NCBI RefSeq assembly: GCF_040361215.1
Contig: NZ_APND01000002.1
Location: 124,001 to 188,000 of the forward strand
Origin: Salinisphaera dokdonensis
GTDB taxonomy: Bacteria; Pseudomonadota; Gammaproteobacteria; Nevskiales; Salinisphaeraceae
Direction: 5' to 3'
Length of the DNA: 64,000 nucleotides
A model generated the notes under the pieces. The model was not told the origin of the DNA and ran no database searches. It saw nothing but the letters and a program-made list of their open reading frames with translations. Each line of letters begins with the position of its first letter. The stretch's first letter is position 1. This document shows positions 1 through 9,449 of this stretch, one piece after another. Made by a program: the position numbers and the translations under genes.

Positions 1-2
1 GC

Positions 3-1919
3 CACCGCGATCTTGTCGAATACTGGAAATCCAGCCCCTACCTGCTGAATTTCATGAAGGGTTACCAGTTCAAAGAACGCTTCGACGCCGCTCGTGCCAG
101 CACAGAGACGCAGACGCTCGTCGACCTCCATCGCGACCACCTTCTCTCTATCGCAAAAATCCAGCGGTTTGAGTCGATCGACCCTGGTAACCCCAAGCTT
201 CGAGCGTTGATCGAGGAGATGGATGACAACGGCCTGTGGCGCCTACTCTGGCTACCACCTTCGCTTGCCTATTGGCGACCCGCCGGCCCATACAGCGATG
301 TGCCCTCGGTTTCCAAGGAGCTGATCTTCTCAAGCTGGAACGTGGTCCCAGACGCCATCGCGGCCATGATGTCTTACGCCGCGCACGCACAGGTCTTCGC
401 GGGGTATGACCGAATAAGCGAATACTCAGAGTTAGGAACGGTGCCGCGGCGATTGAATTACGCGCGACGTGAGACACGCCCGGCCTCGATGAACGTCTTC
501 TCGCTATTCTGTCCATCGCCAACGCTCGTATCACTGATCGATCCCGCTGAGCTTGCACTCCAGAACGACCACGCCACGCCCGATCTGGATCAGGTGCTGG
601 CGCACGTTGCGGAACATGTTCGCCCGCTGATCGAGACTCTTCCGCCGCCTTCAGCACCTATGCCCGATAGCCCGCCTTATTGGCGGCTGGTGGCCTATCT
701 CGCGGGACAAGATACGGGTACCGACTACTTGAACTGGTGTCGCGACGGGATGCTGGCATCAAGCGAATCCGAGGAAGACGATAGCGCAGTGCTGGTTGAA
801 CATGCCCAGTTCTTTGCCTCTGAAGCCGAATCAGATAGCCATACCCGCGTGGGTTCTGACAATGCCGATATCGAAACGCTGTCTCGCCTCGCACTGGGCG
901 CGCCGGCTAACTGCGCACTGCGCGCGCTTCATCGTTTGGATCCGATGATGTCGTGGACATCTCGTGCGCTGCTCGATGCCGCGGCCATCGTTGGTGAAGG
1001 TTTGCGGTCGCTGTTCAATGCGCCGGACAACACCGCCTTACTTCATCTGGACGAGCACGCGGGCGAGGCTTATTGGCAACGCGTTTTGCGCTACTGCCTC
1101 GACGGCAATCTACAGTCCATGCTCGACGAGCACGTCCACGTTTTGTCTGAATCACTCGGCGGACGCGACCAACCTGCCGAAAAGCGGGTCCTTAGAATCG
1201 CGGCGGAAATTCGGGACGCATTGTCTCTACGCATGACACGGATCCAGGCGGATACACTCGACGAAGCGGACCCGACTCTCAACATCCGTTGTCGCTATGC
1301 GATGCGTTTCGGCGAAACCACCGACGAAGAGTCCGGGAAGACGAATCGCAAGGAACTTGTCCGTATCGCGTTCAACTCCCCCTTCCGGCCGTTTGTGCTC
1401 GCATCGACATCGGTCGGTCAGGAGGGGTTGGACTTCCATCAATGGTGTCACTCGATCGTGCACTGGAATCTGCCCTCCAATCCGGTAGACATGGAACAAC
1501 GCGAAGGCCGTGTACATCGATATAAGGGCTATGCGGTGCGTAAGAACGTTGCACGATCAGCGCTTAGTGATGTCGACGGCGTCACCACGAAGCCGTTTTC
1601 CGATCCTTGGAAAGCGCTTTTTGCTCATGCGCTTGCCTGCCGGCCGGCGGGCGCCGGCGATATGATCCCCTATTGGATCTACGAAACCGAAGGTGGGGAC
1701 AGCGTACGCCGTCGAATCCTCAACCCACCGCTCAGTATCGACGAAACACGCTACGAGCGACTGCAGAAAAATCTCGCGCTGTACCGCATGGCCTTCGGTC
1801 AACCGCGTCAGGAAGATCTGCTTCGACATCTCGAGTCACGGTTTACCCTTGAAGAAGCGCAAGATCTTGCAAGCCGCTGGCAGATAAGCCTCTCCCCCAC
1901 CTTACAGAGCGAGAGCTAA
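3..1919 (+). CDS. SNF2-type helicase, C-terminal part (5' end outside window)
   Basis: The reading frame is open to the left edge, so this is the 3' part of a larger gene; the first in-window ATG is at 54. Counting from that ATG, a superfamily 2 helicase C-terminal signature is clear: motif V-like STSVGQEGLDF at residues 451-461 and motif VI-like QREGRVHRYKG at 482-492. The segment LWLPPSLAYW near residue 65 recalls large SNF2-like helicases found in bacterial defence loci such as DISARM DrmD. The ATPase motor with Walker A and B must lie upstream and cannot be seen. The role is inferred to be ATP-driven remodelling or translocation on nucleic acid. The gene lies tail to tail with the giant glycosyltransferase fusion. 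The helicase call is firm; the defence role is a guess. Confidence 0.8.
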   Translation, partial: HRDLVEYWKSSPYLLNFMKGYQFKERFDAARASTETQTLVDLHRDHLLSIAKIQRFESIDPGNPKLRALIEEMDDNGLWRLLWLPPSLAYWRPAGPYSDVPSVSKELIFSSWNVVPDAIAAMMSYAAHAQVFAGYDRISEYSELGTVPRRLNYARRETRPASMNVFSLFCPSPTLVSLIDPAELALQNDHATPDLDQVLAHVAEHVRPLIETLPPPSAPMPDSPPYWRLVAYLAGQDTGTDYLNWCRDGMLASSESEEDDSAVLVEHAQFFASEAESDSHTRVGSDNADIETLSRLALGAPANCALRALHRLDPMMSWTSRALLDAAAIVGEGLRSLFNAPDNTALLHLDEHAGEAYWQRVLRYCLDGNLQSMLDEHVHVLSESLGGRDQPAEKRVLRIAAEIRDALSLRMTRIQADTLDEADPTLNIRCRYAMRFGETTDEESGKTNRKELVRIAFNSPFRPFVLASTSVGQEGLDFHQWCHSIVHWNLPSNPVDMEQREGRVHRYKGYAVRKNVARSALSDVDGVTTKPFSDPWKALFAHALACRPAGAGDMIPYWIYETEGGDSVRRRILNPPLSIDETRYERLQKNLALYRMAFGQPRQEDLLRHLESRFTLEEAQDLASRWQISLSPTLQSES

Positions 1920-2140
1920 GTCAGAAGTGCCACTATGCCGCCCCAAAGGGGACCATCGAAAAGTCCACTCCCGATTGCCCTAACGTTGGGGCCGTCGGGC
2001 TAACTCACAGATGACGATCCCGCGGCCCGGGCTTTGCTTAGTCCGATAACAACCAGTTATCGCCCCCACCCTTCACGTGCCTATTAACAACGCTCCGCCG
2101 GTTGGTGAGGAGTAAAATCGTAGCAGAACGATGCGCCCCC

Positions 2141-5100
2141 TCATCGCGCGAGAGATGGCGCACGGGCGTTTGTGAGGCGCGCGATGTTTTGTTCGCGTTG
2201 GATACGGTCGGCTCCCTTACCGGCGCCAGAAGGCTCGTAAAGATATAGAGGCTCCCGAATATAGACGGGTCGGTCTGCTCTTTCGATAATGGGGAGCATG
2301 TAGGCCCAATCGTTCGCCAGTTCGACATAGGCGCCATCGAGCTTAAGCATCGCATCGGGCACAGCGTCGAACAGGTGTTTGCGAAAGCTCCGCAGGTGCT
2401 GCCAGACATTTCCACCGCGGTTCGATCTCGGCTCTTCCAGCTTGGCTGGATAGTGTGCCGGCTTGTCCGTTCGCAGCATTGTTCCAACGGTGGCGTCCGC
2501 ACCCGCTCCGTATGCCTCCGTCAGCCTTGCAAGTACGCCAGCGCCTAACAACGCGTCGTCCGCATCGAGCGTCACGATGATAGACGCAGGATTGCCACAC
2601 ATCTCTCGTACGGCAGTTACCAAATTCGCCAGAAGGCCCTTCCGCCGCTTGTTCAGCACCAAGGAAATGCGTTCAGCATAGGGATGACAGAGCACCTCGA
2701 TTTCGCGCTGGGTTGCCGAAGCCGAACCGTCATCGATAACAACGGCACCCCATCGCTCTATTGATTGATCGGTAACGGACTCCAGGCAACGGCGAAAGCG
2801 ACTCGGCGCAACGTCGCGACCGCAGATAACGAAAACAAACTCCTCAAAACGCTCAGGCCTTTTCCACGCTCGGATATCGCCTACGCAATCAACCTGATCG
2901 TATTGTCTTTCAGGGAAGATCCCGCGCTCCACCTGACCCATGATTTCGAGCCACATTTCCGGGTCCGCTTTCAGCGCGTTGGTCGGATGGACATAGTAGG
3001 TCTGCGCACTACCGCCTCTGAGACTTGTTGCGGTGGTTTCGCTTAACCGCGCGTCCAGGGATCTGTGCCATGGCAACGCGAGCCCGTGGTTACTTATCTC
3101 GTTCGGTAACGGCCTCAGGTCTCTGAGCATGTCCAGGTCAATCAAGCCGAGCCTGGACTCGACTCTCCAGCAGCCGCTTGCCGATCTCGCGGTGAATGGC
3201 GTTGACTGGCGATGAGCGATGTTGAAGGCGACAGTTACAGCCTGGTTTTGCCTAAGGGCGCTGACCATTTCATGGAGGAAATCGTGTCGTCGATCTTGTC
3301 TCCCAATGAGGCAGTCCGAATCTGCATGCAGCACATAACGCGTCCGTATGACGGAAAAGCCGGCGAGCGTGGCGGCCACTTGCGCGCCGTTCTCTGCGTG
3401 CGACTGCGTGCTGGATAGACCAAACCACTTTTCGTTGATCGCGGCAGCGCCGGCATTGTCGACTGGCGCCTTAACCACCCGGTCGATCCAACCCTCATGC
3501 CTCAGAGTGCGAGCTGAATTCTCGACCTCGACCAAGTTCCCTGCGGCATATTGTCTGGCAAATCCCGTTTCGCGCTGATCTATTACCAGAACGCGTTCCG
3601 CAAACGCCCTTGGTGTTTCCAGTTGCCGGACAAGGTGTTTGACTTGCGCTTGCAAGGTGGGGGCTTCCATCGCGCAGACCTTGATCATCAAGCTCACCGG
3701 CGGCAGATATAGCAATGGCTCTAATTCAAGCACCAGCTGGGAAGCAATCGGCTCGAACCGGTCGAGATCGATGTCAGGTTTTTCAAACCGTCCAATAACG
3801 TTCAAGCCAGCGAGCCGAAGAGCACGCCGCAGGACCCGTTCAGGACGATACACGTCGCACCGATCCCGACCTGTGCCGTGAATCCTTTTTTGCCAACAGA
3901 ACACGCCTTCGCCATCAACGCTCGGGCGGGATATCGGCACCGACTCTGAATTAGACGTAAAAGGCGAATACGCCGGATGGCATACCGAGACTAGAACCCG
4001 CCCATCCGCGCTTACGGCAGAGCGAAGATCCCGCAACAGCTCACCGAGTTCGTCGTCGTCATCGACAACACATATGACACGTCTGCAGATGACGAGATCG
4101 AAGGGGGCTTTCCGCATTGCGGTCAGCCGATCCGTAGTGGCCTCCAACCCCTTCGATAAACACGCCACGCGATCAATCGACGTCGCCGGATCGAACGCCA
4201 CGACGAGCGATGAGACCGCAGTCATGGCACGCGCCTCTTTGCCTTTGCCACAACCATAATCCAGCGTCTTCGCCGGCTTGAGGGTGAGGCCTCGTGCCAC
4301 CAAAGGATCGGACGTCCCGTCCATGCCGCAGACCAGATCGACACCCTGTCGAAAGTACCGGTACCCGGCCATGAAAGGGCCCGCATGCCCGATTCGAGCC
4401 AAACGCATGATCCGTTTAAGATCGGGGCGATGCCACCAACGCCAGGTCAACCAGGCGCGCTCGCACATGCTCTCGAATGCCGCCGGCTCATAGGGGCGAA
4501 TATCCGCACCATAATCCACAAGCTTGAGCCGGTCGCCGCGAACCCTGAGGTTGGATGGGTGGAGATTCCAACAGACCACACCGTATTCCCGGCATTCTTT
4601 GATGAGAGCGACCAGCCCCGGACCGTGTCCGCCACGATAGGGATTGGTGGCTTCGTAGGGGTAAACCAATACCGCCCTACCTCTGATGACTCGAAACGCC
4701 TCAAGCGAATACAGGGCGCCAGCGTCAGTCCACTGCCCAATCAGACTATTGAGATAGTTTCGCTGGGCACCTTCCGAGACGCCGCTGGAACGGTCGAACA
4801 CCTTGAAGACACGTTTGCGGTCCGTAAACACCACAGCCTCTGCGCCACAGCCCAGTATTTCGACGCCGCCCGCCTCAGGCAAGAAACGCCCTACCCACTC
4901 CCTAGCCAGATCGACCCGGCGGGTGCTCAGAGATGGTCTTTTTGCAAGCAAGCTATCAACGCGGCTTTGGTGAGCTATCAATTGACTCGGCAACTCATCC
5001 ACAAACCTCACCATCGTCGCTGCGTCCACCTGACCGACCCGGGCTTCGACTTCGCTCAGTGACGCAGCCTCATACTCGACTTCTACTCGAGCCAGAAATT

Positions 5101-7312
5101 CCTGGATTTTCTGGCTGGATTTCCGTCTTTGTTCATCGGCGGTGAACCAGTGTTGGTTTAACGCTTGGCGTATGGTCTTCAACAGGCCGCGAACGCGCCA
5201 GAAGGAAAGCCTCAATGCTGCGAGTCGCTCACTCGCGTATTTATCGAAGAGGGGTACTAACTGAGCAACATCGAATGCATTCAGCTCAGCCGTACCGATC
5301 GGTAATTGCTCGCGAAATGCCGTGTGAAACGCATAACCGATAATATCGTCAACGAGCTTGTCGACATCAAAAAGACTGTCGGTTTCGGTTGCTCGATCCT
5401 GCCGAACGTAGAAAGGCGCGACGTTCACCTTCCTCAGGAAAAAATTCCGCTGTATCAAAGCCCAGTTCATGTCGGAGCGGCGAGCCGCCCGGCCTAGGAC
5501 CGTCGGTGACACGTTCGACGCATCGCGAAGCGCCGCGAGGTCGAACACGAGCGTGTTGCCACCACACTGGACCCCCGGTTTCAGGTCGCCCTGCCCGCCG
5601 GCAAGCAGCGGTCTGAACACCTGTTGCCCGCTGAGAATACCCGGCACCGACTCGGCGAGCCGGCGAAATACCTCTCGGCACGTCTCATCCTTGCGTTCAC
5701 GAGCGATTATAAAAGGCGTCTCAAGGCGATCGGTCTCAGATCGCGACAGATCATAATGTGCGTCGCCGCGACCGGCGCGCAGGGCAGAGTTCTCCCGCTC
5801 ACTGCGCTCCCATGCCTCATCCGCGCCAGTCTGTGCGAGCGCTCTCAGGCTTGCGTCCAGATCCACCATCTGCCCGCGCATCGTGGCGGCAAATGGCAGG
5901 GGCGCATCCCCACAATACTGCCCGATTGCGATATCCACGCGGCTGGCACGCAACCATTGAAGCAGAGGGCCAACCTCAAGCTTTTCGAAAACGTGCTGCC
6001 CATCTCGTTCTACGAGCCGTTCCAAACGAACGTCGTCATCAAGTACCCAGACGGCGTCGACCCCCAGTTGATTGCCGTATGCGTAGAGGTACGACTGCAG
6101 CGCGCTGCGTGCTTGGGAAATCGGAAGCCGACCATCAGCGTCTCCCTTGCACGGAGACCTTCCCACGCCGTCGGCGGCCAGTTGCTCCTGATCAATGATC
6201 AGGACGCCCAGACCATCGAGTGTGAAGCGCTCAACTCCGGCCTCCAACCATTGCCTCCGAGACGGGCCGGAGCCGTTTTCCAACAGCAAGACATCGAGCG
6301 TCTCGATACCCTGCTCTTCGGATGCTCGCAACAGGTCGTTCAGAAGAGCTTCTGCATTCTGAAAACGGGCCGGATCGACAATGATCCCCACCAACAGCTT
6401 CAGCGCACCATAGGCCTTAGAACCTCCATCCTTAGCAGCCTCGGTAGCATCTTCCGTTCGGTCGCCGAGTCCGCTTGGCGAATTTTCCTCTCGAGGCGAC
6501 CAGCCGAAGAGTGCTTCAGCCCGCTGCGAAAACCAATATTTCTGCGCGGGGCTCATGCGCGGGCGATATTTAGCGAGGAATACGTCCAACGCTTTTAGAC
6601 GTGATGGAGATCCATACGTCGAGAGACGAACCCATTCGGTCGAGGCATGATGTTCGGCTGTCACTTCCCGACAAGGTTTATACCGCGCATCAGGGCCCAT
6701 ATCGGCCATGCGAATACACAGATCCCTGTCGGTGCACGCTGGAAGTGCTTCATCAAACAGCCCGGCCTCGAGCAATAAAGATAGCCGGACAGCTAGCGTC
6801 GTTTGCTGGATTCCCGGGTTGCCCACGAGAAAGTCTTCGGATCGCAACTCGTCAGGCGGGAATATGACCTCATGTTGACCTGGCGCGACGACTCGATAAA
6901 AGGCTGAACTGACCCAGTCCAGTTCCGAGACCTTCAGCTCGGCAGAAAGCTTCTCAACATGGCACGGTAACCAACAATCGTCATCGTCCAGAAAGAACAC
7001 AATTATGTTCTGAAAACTTGGCTCTGCATGTTCGCCAACACGCCGCACAAGGTGGTCGAGTGCCGTATTCCAAGCACCTGCCGCACACGGGGTGCGGCGA
7101 TTCGACAGAAGCTCGGTCGGGTCTCGGCTCCAAAGATTCTGTGCAGCCAAGGCCGCGACGATTTCCCGCGACCTTTCGGAGCTCGAATCGTCGACAATAA
7201 TGAGTCGATCGGGAATGCGCGATTGCTGCGTAATGGAGTGAAGCGCTCGCTTGAGGAGTTGCGGCCGATCGGCGGTCGCTACGATCGCTGCAATCTGGAA
7301 ATCACAAGTCAT
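2141..7312 (-). CDS. Giant fusion protein: glycosyltransferases, kinase-like and methyltransferase-like domains
   Basis: This is a single 1723-residue frame. Residues 1-250 are a GT-A family 2 glycosyltransferase (VDDSS at 40-44, LDDDD at 108-112). Residues 303-640 look like a second, divergent GT-A domain (VLDDD at 423-427). Residues 815-940 resemble a protein-kinase fold: glycine-rich loop GCGAEAVVF 821-829, Lys837, catalytic-loop-like NLHPSN 916-921 and VDYG 932-935. The usual catalytic Asp is Asn916, so kinase activity is doubtful. Residues 1015-1120 are a class I methyltransferase (LDYGCGKGKEA at 1017-1027). Residues 1236-1480 form a third GT-like domain (HADSD 1329-1333). Residues 1492-1700 are a fourth, family 2 GT (DDGS 1527-1530, LDADD 1582-1586). 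No signal peptide or membrane segment is visible, so it is probably cytosolic and builds or decorates a glycan. The acceptor is unknown. It is divergent from the secreted-protein operon at 7563. Confidence 0.8.
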   Translation of the reverse strand: MTCDFQIAAIVATADRPQLLKRALHSITQQSRIPDRLIIVDDSSSERSREIVAALAAQNLWSRDPTELLSNRRTPCAAGAWNTALDHLVRRVGEHAEPSFQNIIVFFLDDDDCWLPCHVEKLSAELKVSELDWVSSAFYRVVAPGQHEVIFPPDELRSEDFLVGNPGIQQTTLAVRLSLLLEAGLFDEALPACTDRDLCIRMADMGPDARYKPCREVTAEHHASTEWVRLSTYGSPSRLKALDVFLAKYRPRMSPAQKYWFSQRAEALFGWSPREENSPSGLGDRTEDATEAAKDGGSKAYGALKLLVGIIVDPARFQNAEALLNDLLRASEEQGIETLDVLLLENGSGPSRRQWLEAGVERFTLDGLGVLIIDQEQLAADGVGRSPCKGDADGRLPISQARSALQSYLYAYGNQLGVDAVWVLDDDVRLERLVERDGQHVFEKLEVGPLLQWLRASRVDIAIGQYCGDAPLPFAATMRGQMVDLDASLRALAQTGADEAWERSERENSALRAGRGDAHYDLSRSETDRLETPFIIARERKDETCREVFRRLAESVPGILSGQQVFRPLLAGGQGDLKPGVQCGGNTLVFDLAALRDASNVSPTVLGRAARRSDMNWALIQRNFFLRKVNVAPFYVRQDRATETDSLFDVDKLVDDIIGYAFHTAFREQLPIGTAELNAFDVAQLVPLFDKYASERLAALRLSFWRVRGLLKTIRQALNQHWFTADEQRRKSSQKIQEFLARVEVEYEAASLSEVEARVGQVDAATMVRFVDELPSQLIAHQSRVDSLLAKRPSLSTRRVDLAREWVGRFLPEAGGVEILGCGAEAVVFTDRKRVFKVFDRSSGVSEGAQRNYLNSLIGQWTDAGALYSLEAFRVIRGRAVLVYPYEATNPYRGGHGPGLVALIKECREYGVVCWNLHPSNLRVRGDRLKLVDYGADIRPYEPAAFESMCERAWLTWRWWHRPDLKRIMRLARIGHAGPFMAGYRYFRQGVDLVCGMDGTSDPLVARGLTLKPAKTLDYGCGKGKEARAMTAVSSLVVAFDPATSIDRVACLSKGLEATTDRLTAMRKAPFDLVICRRVICVVDDDDELGELLRDLRSAVSADGRVLVSVCHPAYSPFTSNSESVPISRPSVDGEGVFCWQKRIHGTGRDRCDVYRPERVLRRALRLAGLNVIGRFEKPDIDLDRFEPIASQLVLELEPLLYLPPVSLMIKVCAMEAPTLQAQVKHLVRQLETPRAFAERVLVIDQRETGFARQYAAGNLVEVENSARTLRHEGWIDRVVKAPVDNAGAAAINEKWFGLSSTQSHAENGAQVAATLAGFSVIRTRYVLHADSDCLIGRQDRRHDFLHEMVSALRQNQAVTVAFNIAHRQSTPFTARSASGCWRVESRLGLIDLDMLRDLRPLPNEISNHGLALPWHRSLDARLSETTATSLRGGSAQTYYVHPTNALKADPEMWLEIMGQVERGIFPERQYDQVDCVGDIRAWKRPERFEEFVFVICGRDVAPSRFRRCLESVTDQSIERWGAVVIDDGSASATQREIEVLCHPYAERISLVLNKRRKGLLANLVTAVREMCGNPASIIVTLDADDALLGAGVLARLTEAYGAGADATVGTMLRTDKPAHYPAKLEEPRSNRGGNVWQHLRSFRKHLFDAVPDAMLKLDGAYVELANDWAYMLPIIERADRPVYIREPLYLYEPSGAGKGADRIQREQNIARLTNARAPSLAR

Positions 7313-7562
7313 CAGTCGGCATACGGTTCTGGGGCATCGCCAAAGGTATCAACTTAAAGGCCCGCCGACCGCAACGTTGCGATTCGGTGCTACCGCAGCA
7401 GCTTACCGGCAGTTCCACGCGTGTAACTTATCGCGCTACGCATACGCCAGAACCGATTTTATTTCGGCAAAGCACAAGGTATGCCTGCGTTCGCTGATAG
7501 CTAAGGACGCATCTTTTGAATAAGATCAAGAAACTTGGCTACCAAGAAAGGGGGACGAGAGC

Positions 7563-8279
7563 ATGACTAATTCGTGTCTTACGCGTTGGCTCGCACTTTT
7601 AGCGGCGGTCTTTCTCGCTACAGCCAACAACGCCTACGCCGCAGACGCTAAGCTCAAGGCCGACCGTTTTTTCGAGTCAATACAACCCGACGTCGACGTT
7701 AGCGGCTTCGTTGTGGTCGGACTAAGCACCGGTACATTGATCTCAGGCCATGATATTCCGCAACTGCATCTCAAGCCGGACAACTCCATGGCCGGTATGG
7801 ATGTTTGTCTAACAGTGCAATCCCGAGACGGCATCTATCTATCCCGTAATACCTACGTATTGCCTGCGGTCGCGGACGGGGGGCCAGTTGGCCTCTCTTA
7901 TGAAGCATCGACCTCGCTCGATCTGCTGGAGAATTACGGCGACCGGCAACTTGCGGTTTCTGTGCTGACAGGTAGCTGCCAAGACCCCCATGGGCTATAT
8001 CTACGGCCACACGGCGGTCGTCAAGCAGGGAGGGACAATTCGCTTAATCTCATGATTAACGGATTTGGCGCCACTGACGTTTTCTACTCCATACCATCGC
8101 TGAATCTGGATGCCGATTGCGACCCTCTCCGCGACGGACGAACAACTGTCTTCGACTTCTGGTGCCAGATTGAACTGCCCCAACCACAAAGCGATCGCCT
8201 GACAATTCGAGTAGAGCGCGAGCGCTACGGTCGCGCTCTACCACCGGCAACGCTCACAATTGCCGCAGACGCACAGTGA
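7563..8279 (+). CDS. Exported protein of unknown function
   Basis: A protein of 238 residues. It begins with a clear Sec signal peptide of about 26 residues (charged start, hydrophobic core LALLAAVFLA, predicted cleavage after AYA). The mature part contains four cysteines that could pair in the periplasm and appears beta-rich, with no recognised motif. The start is supported by a purine-rich AAGGGGGACGAGAG stretch just upstream. It is the first gene of a three-gene operon: the membrane protein at 8304 follows after 24 bases and the protease at 9446 overlaps that one. It is probably a periplasmic partner of the two. I do not recognise the family. Confidence 0.75.
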   Translation: MTNSCLTRWLALLAAVFLATANNAYAADAKLKADRFFESIQPDVDVSGFVVVGLSTGTLISGHDIPQLHLKPDNSMAGMDVCLTVQSRDGIYLSRNTYVLPAVADGGPVGLSYEASTSLDLLENYGDRQLAVSVLTGSCQDPHGLYLRPHGGRQAGRDNSLNLMINGFGATDVFYSIPSLNLDADCDPLRDGRTTVFDFWCQIELPQPQSDRLTIRVERERYGRALPPATLTIAADAQ

Positions 8280-8303
8280 TCAAGATCTCATAAAATCTCG
8301 ACC

Positions 8304-9449
8304 GTGAAAAAAGAAATTGCTCCCTCGGATCCTACGACCCACCGGCCAAATCGGCTGGTAGTGGATCGATGGCATAAAATCGTAAGAGCGACCGATCAAG
8401 TCGTTGATACGAGCGATAGATTCTGGCTTTTCTTTACTGCATGCTTCTTGCGTGTCGCCCAATGGTTCATCTTTTTTTTCTTGATATGGATTGGCTACTA
8501 CGCGCTTACGCACGAAAGCGATTGGCCATTCTCGCTTCGGGCACAAACACGGCTGGCCGTGATCCAAATTGACGGCTCAAGGGAAACCGCATGGGATATT
8601 TCAGATGCGACGCTATGCGTTCGTGACAAGCTACCCTCGCGCGCCAGCGCCGTTCGCGAGATTACAAATAATGAGACAGTCGCCGCTACGTGTGGCGGAA
8701 CGCGTTGGCACGCTTATACGTCGGCCACACCAGACGGTTATGTGAGCGAACTCTCGCTATCGTTCGGCGGTGCTGACGCAACCAAGCTGGGTCCCTACAC
8801 AACACAGTTCGAGAGCTTGGCGGACAATCGTTTCACCGTACGCATTACGCCGATGTCGAACTCCGACGCCCCACCTCTAAGGATCGTGAATGCCAATCAT
8901 GTGGATGCGGTAATCCACGGTCCAGTCATGCTGGTTTGGCCCACGCCGGCTAGCGGCATATCGTTGATCTTCCCTTTCCGCGGAACCGCCATGGTGGGCA
9001 AGGACGTGACCACGCGTCGAAAAGCGCTCCTCGAACAAGGCCGTATCGAGATATACAGCGCCTCTGACGAAGAGGCGACCGGTCAGAGCACCATCAGTTC
9101 GGTCGACTTGTTTCCAGGCGATTATGTTGCGATTGCCGACGAAGACTCGCCACAACGCTCGGCTGCATCGGGTTTCATCCGTCTTTCTCCAGATGCTCTG
9201 ACTAGAGATTGGCCGGCGTTTATGATTACGGCATTCGGCCGATCAGACGATGTTCGCGTTGAACGTTACGGCGAAGCGGGCATCGATTTTCAGCCGAGCA
9301 TGTGGGCACAATTAACCCATGACCGCTGGTCGGTCATCCTGACGCTTATCTTATTTGGCGGATTGCCCGCCCTCGCCACATTAGCGGAAGCGGCACGGCT
9401 TATTCGTCGCACCGGTACATTCGACCGCGATACAAAAAACAGAAAATGA
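8304..9449 (+). CDS. Two-pass membrane protein with a large periplasmic domain, unknown function
   Basis: A protein of 381 residues with a GTG start. An N-terminal cytoplasmic stretch of about 40 residues is followed by a transmembrane helix at roughly 41-68 (rich in Phe, Trp, Ile). A domain of about 270 residues follows, then a second helix near 343-362 and a short basic tail. This topology places the central domain in the periplasm. No catalytic motif is recognised. The gene sits between an exported protein and a trypsin-like exported protease; its stop overlaps the protease start by four bases (ATGA), so the two are translationally coupled. A role as membrane anchor or sensor of the complex is an inference from order and topology only. 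Confidence 0.75.
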   Translation: MKKEIAPSDPTTHRPNRLVVDRWHKIVRATDQVVDTSDRFWLFFTACFLRVAQWFIFFFLIWIGYYALTHESDWPFSLRAQTRLAVIQIDGSRETAWDISDATLCVRDKLPSRASAVREITNNETVAATCGGTRWHAYTSATPDGYVSELSLSFGGADATKLGPYTTQFESLADNRFTVRITPMSNSDAPPLRIVNANHVDAVIHGPVMLVWPTPASGISLIFPFRGTAMVGKDVTTRRKALLEQGRIEIYSASDEEATGQSTISSVDLFPGDYVAIADEDSPQRSAASGFIRLSPDALTRDWPAFMITAFGRSDDVRVERYGEAGIDFQPSMWAQLTHDRWSVILTLILFGGLPALATLAEAARLIRRTGTFDRDTKNRK

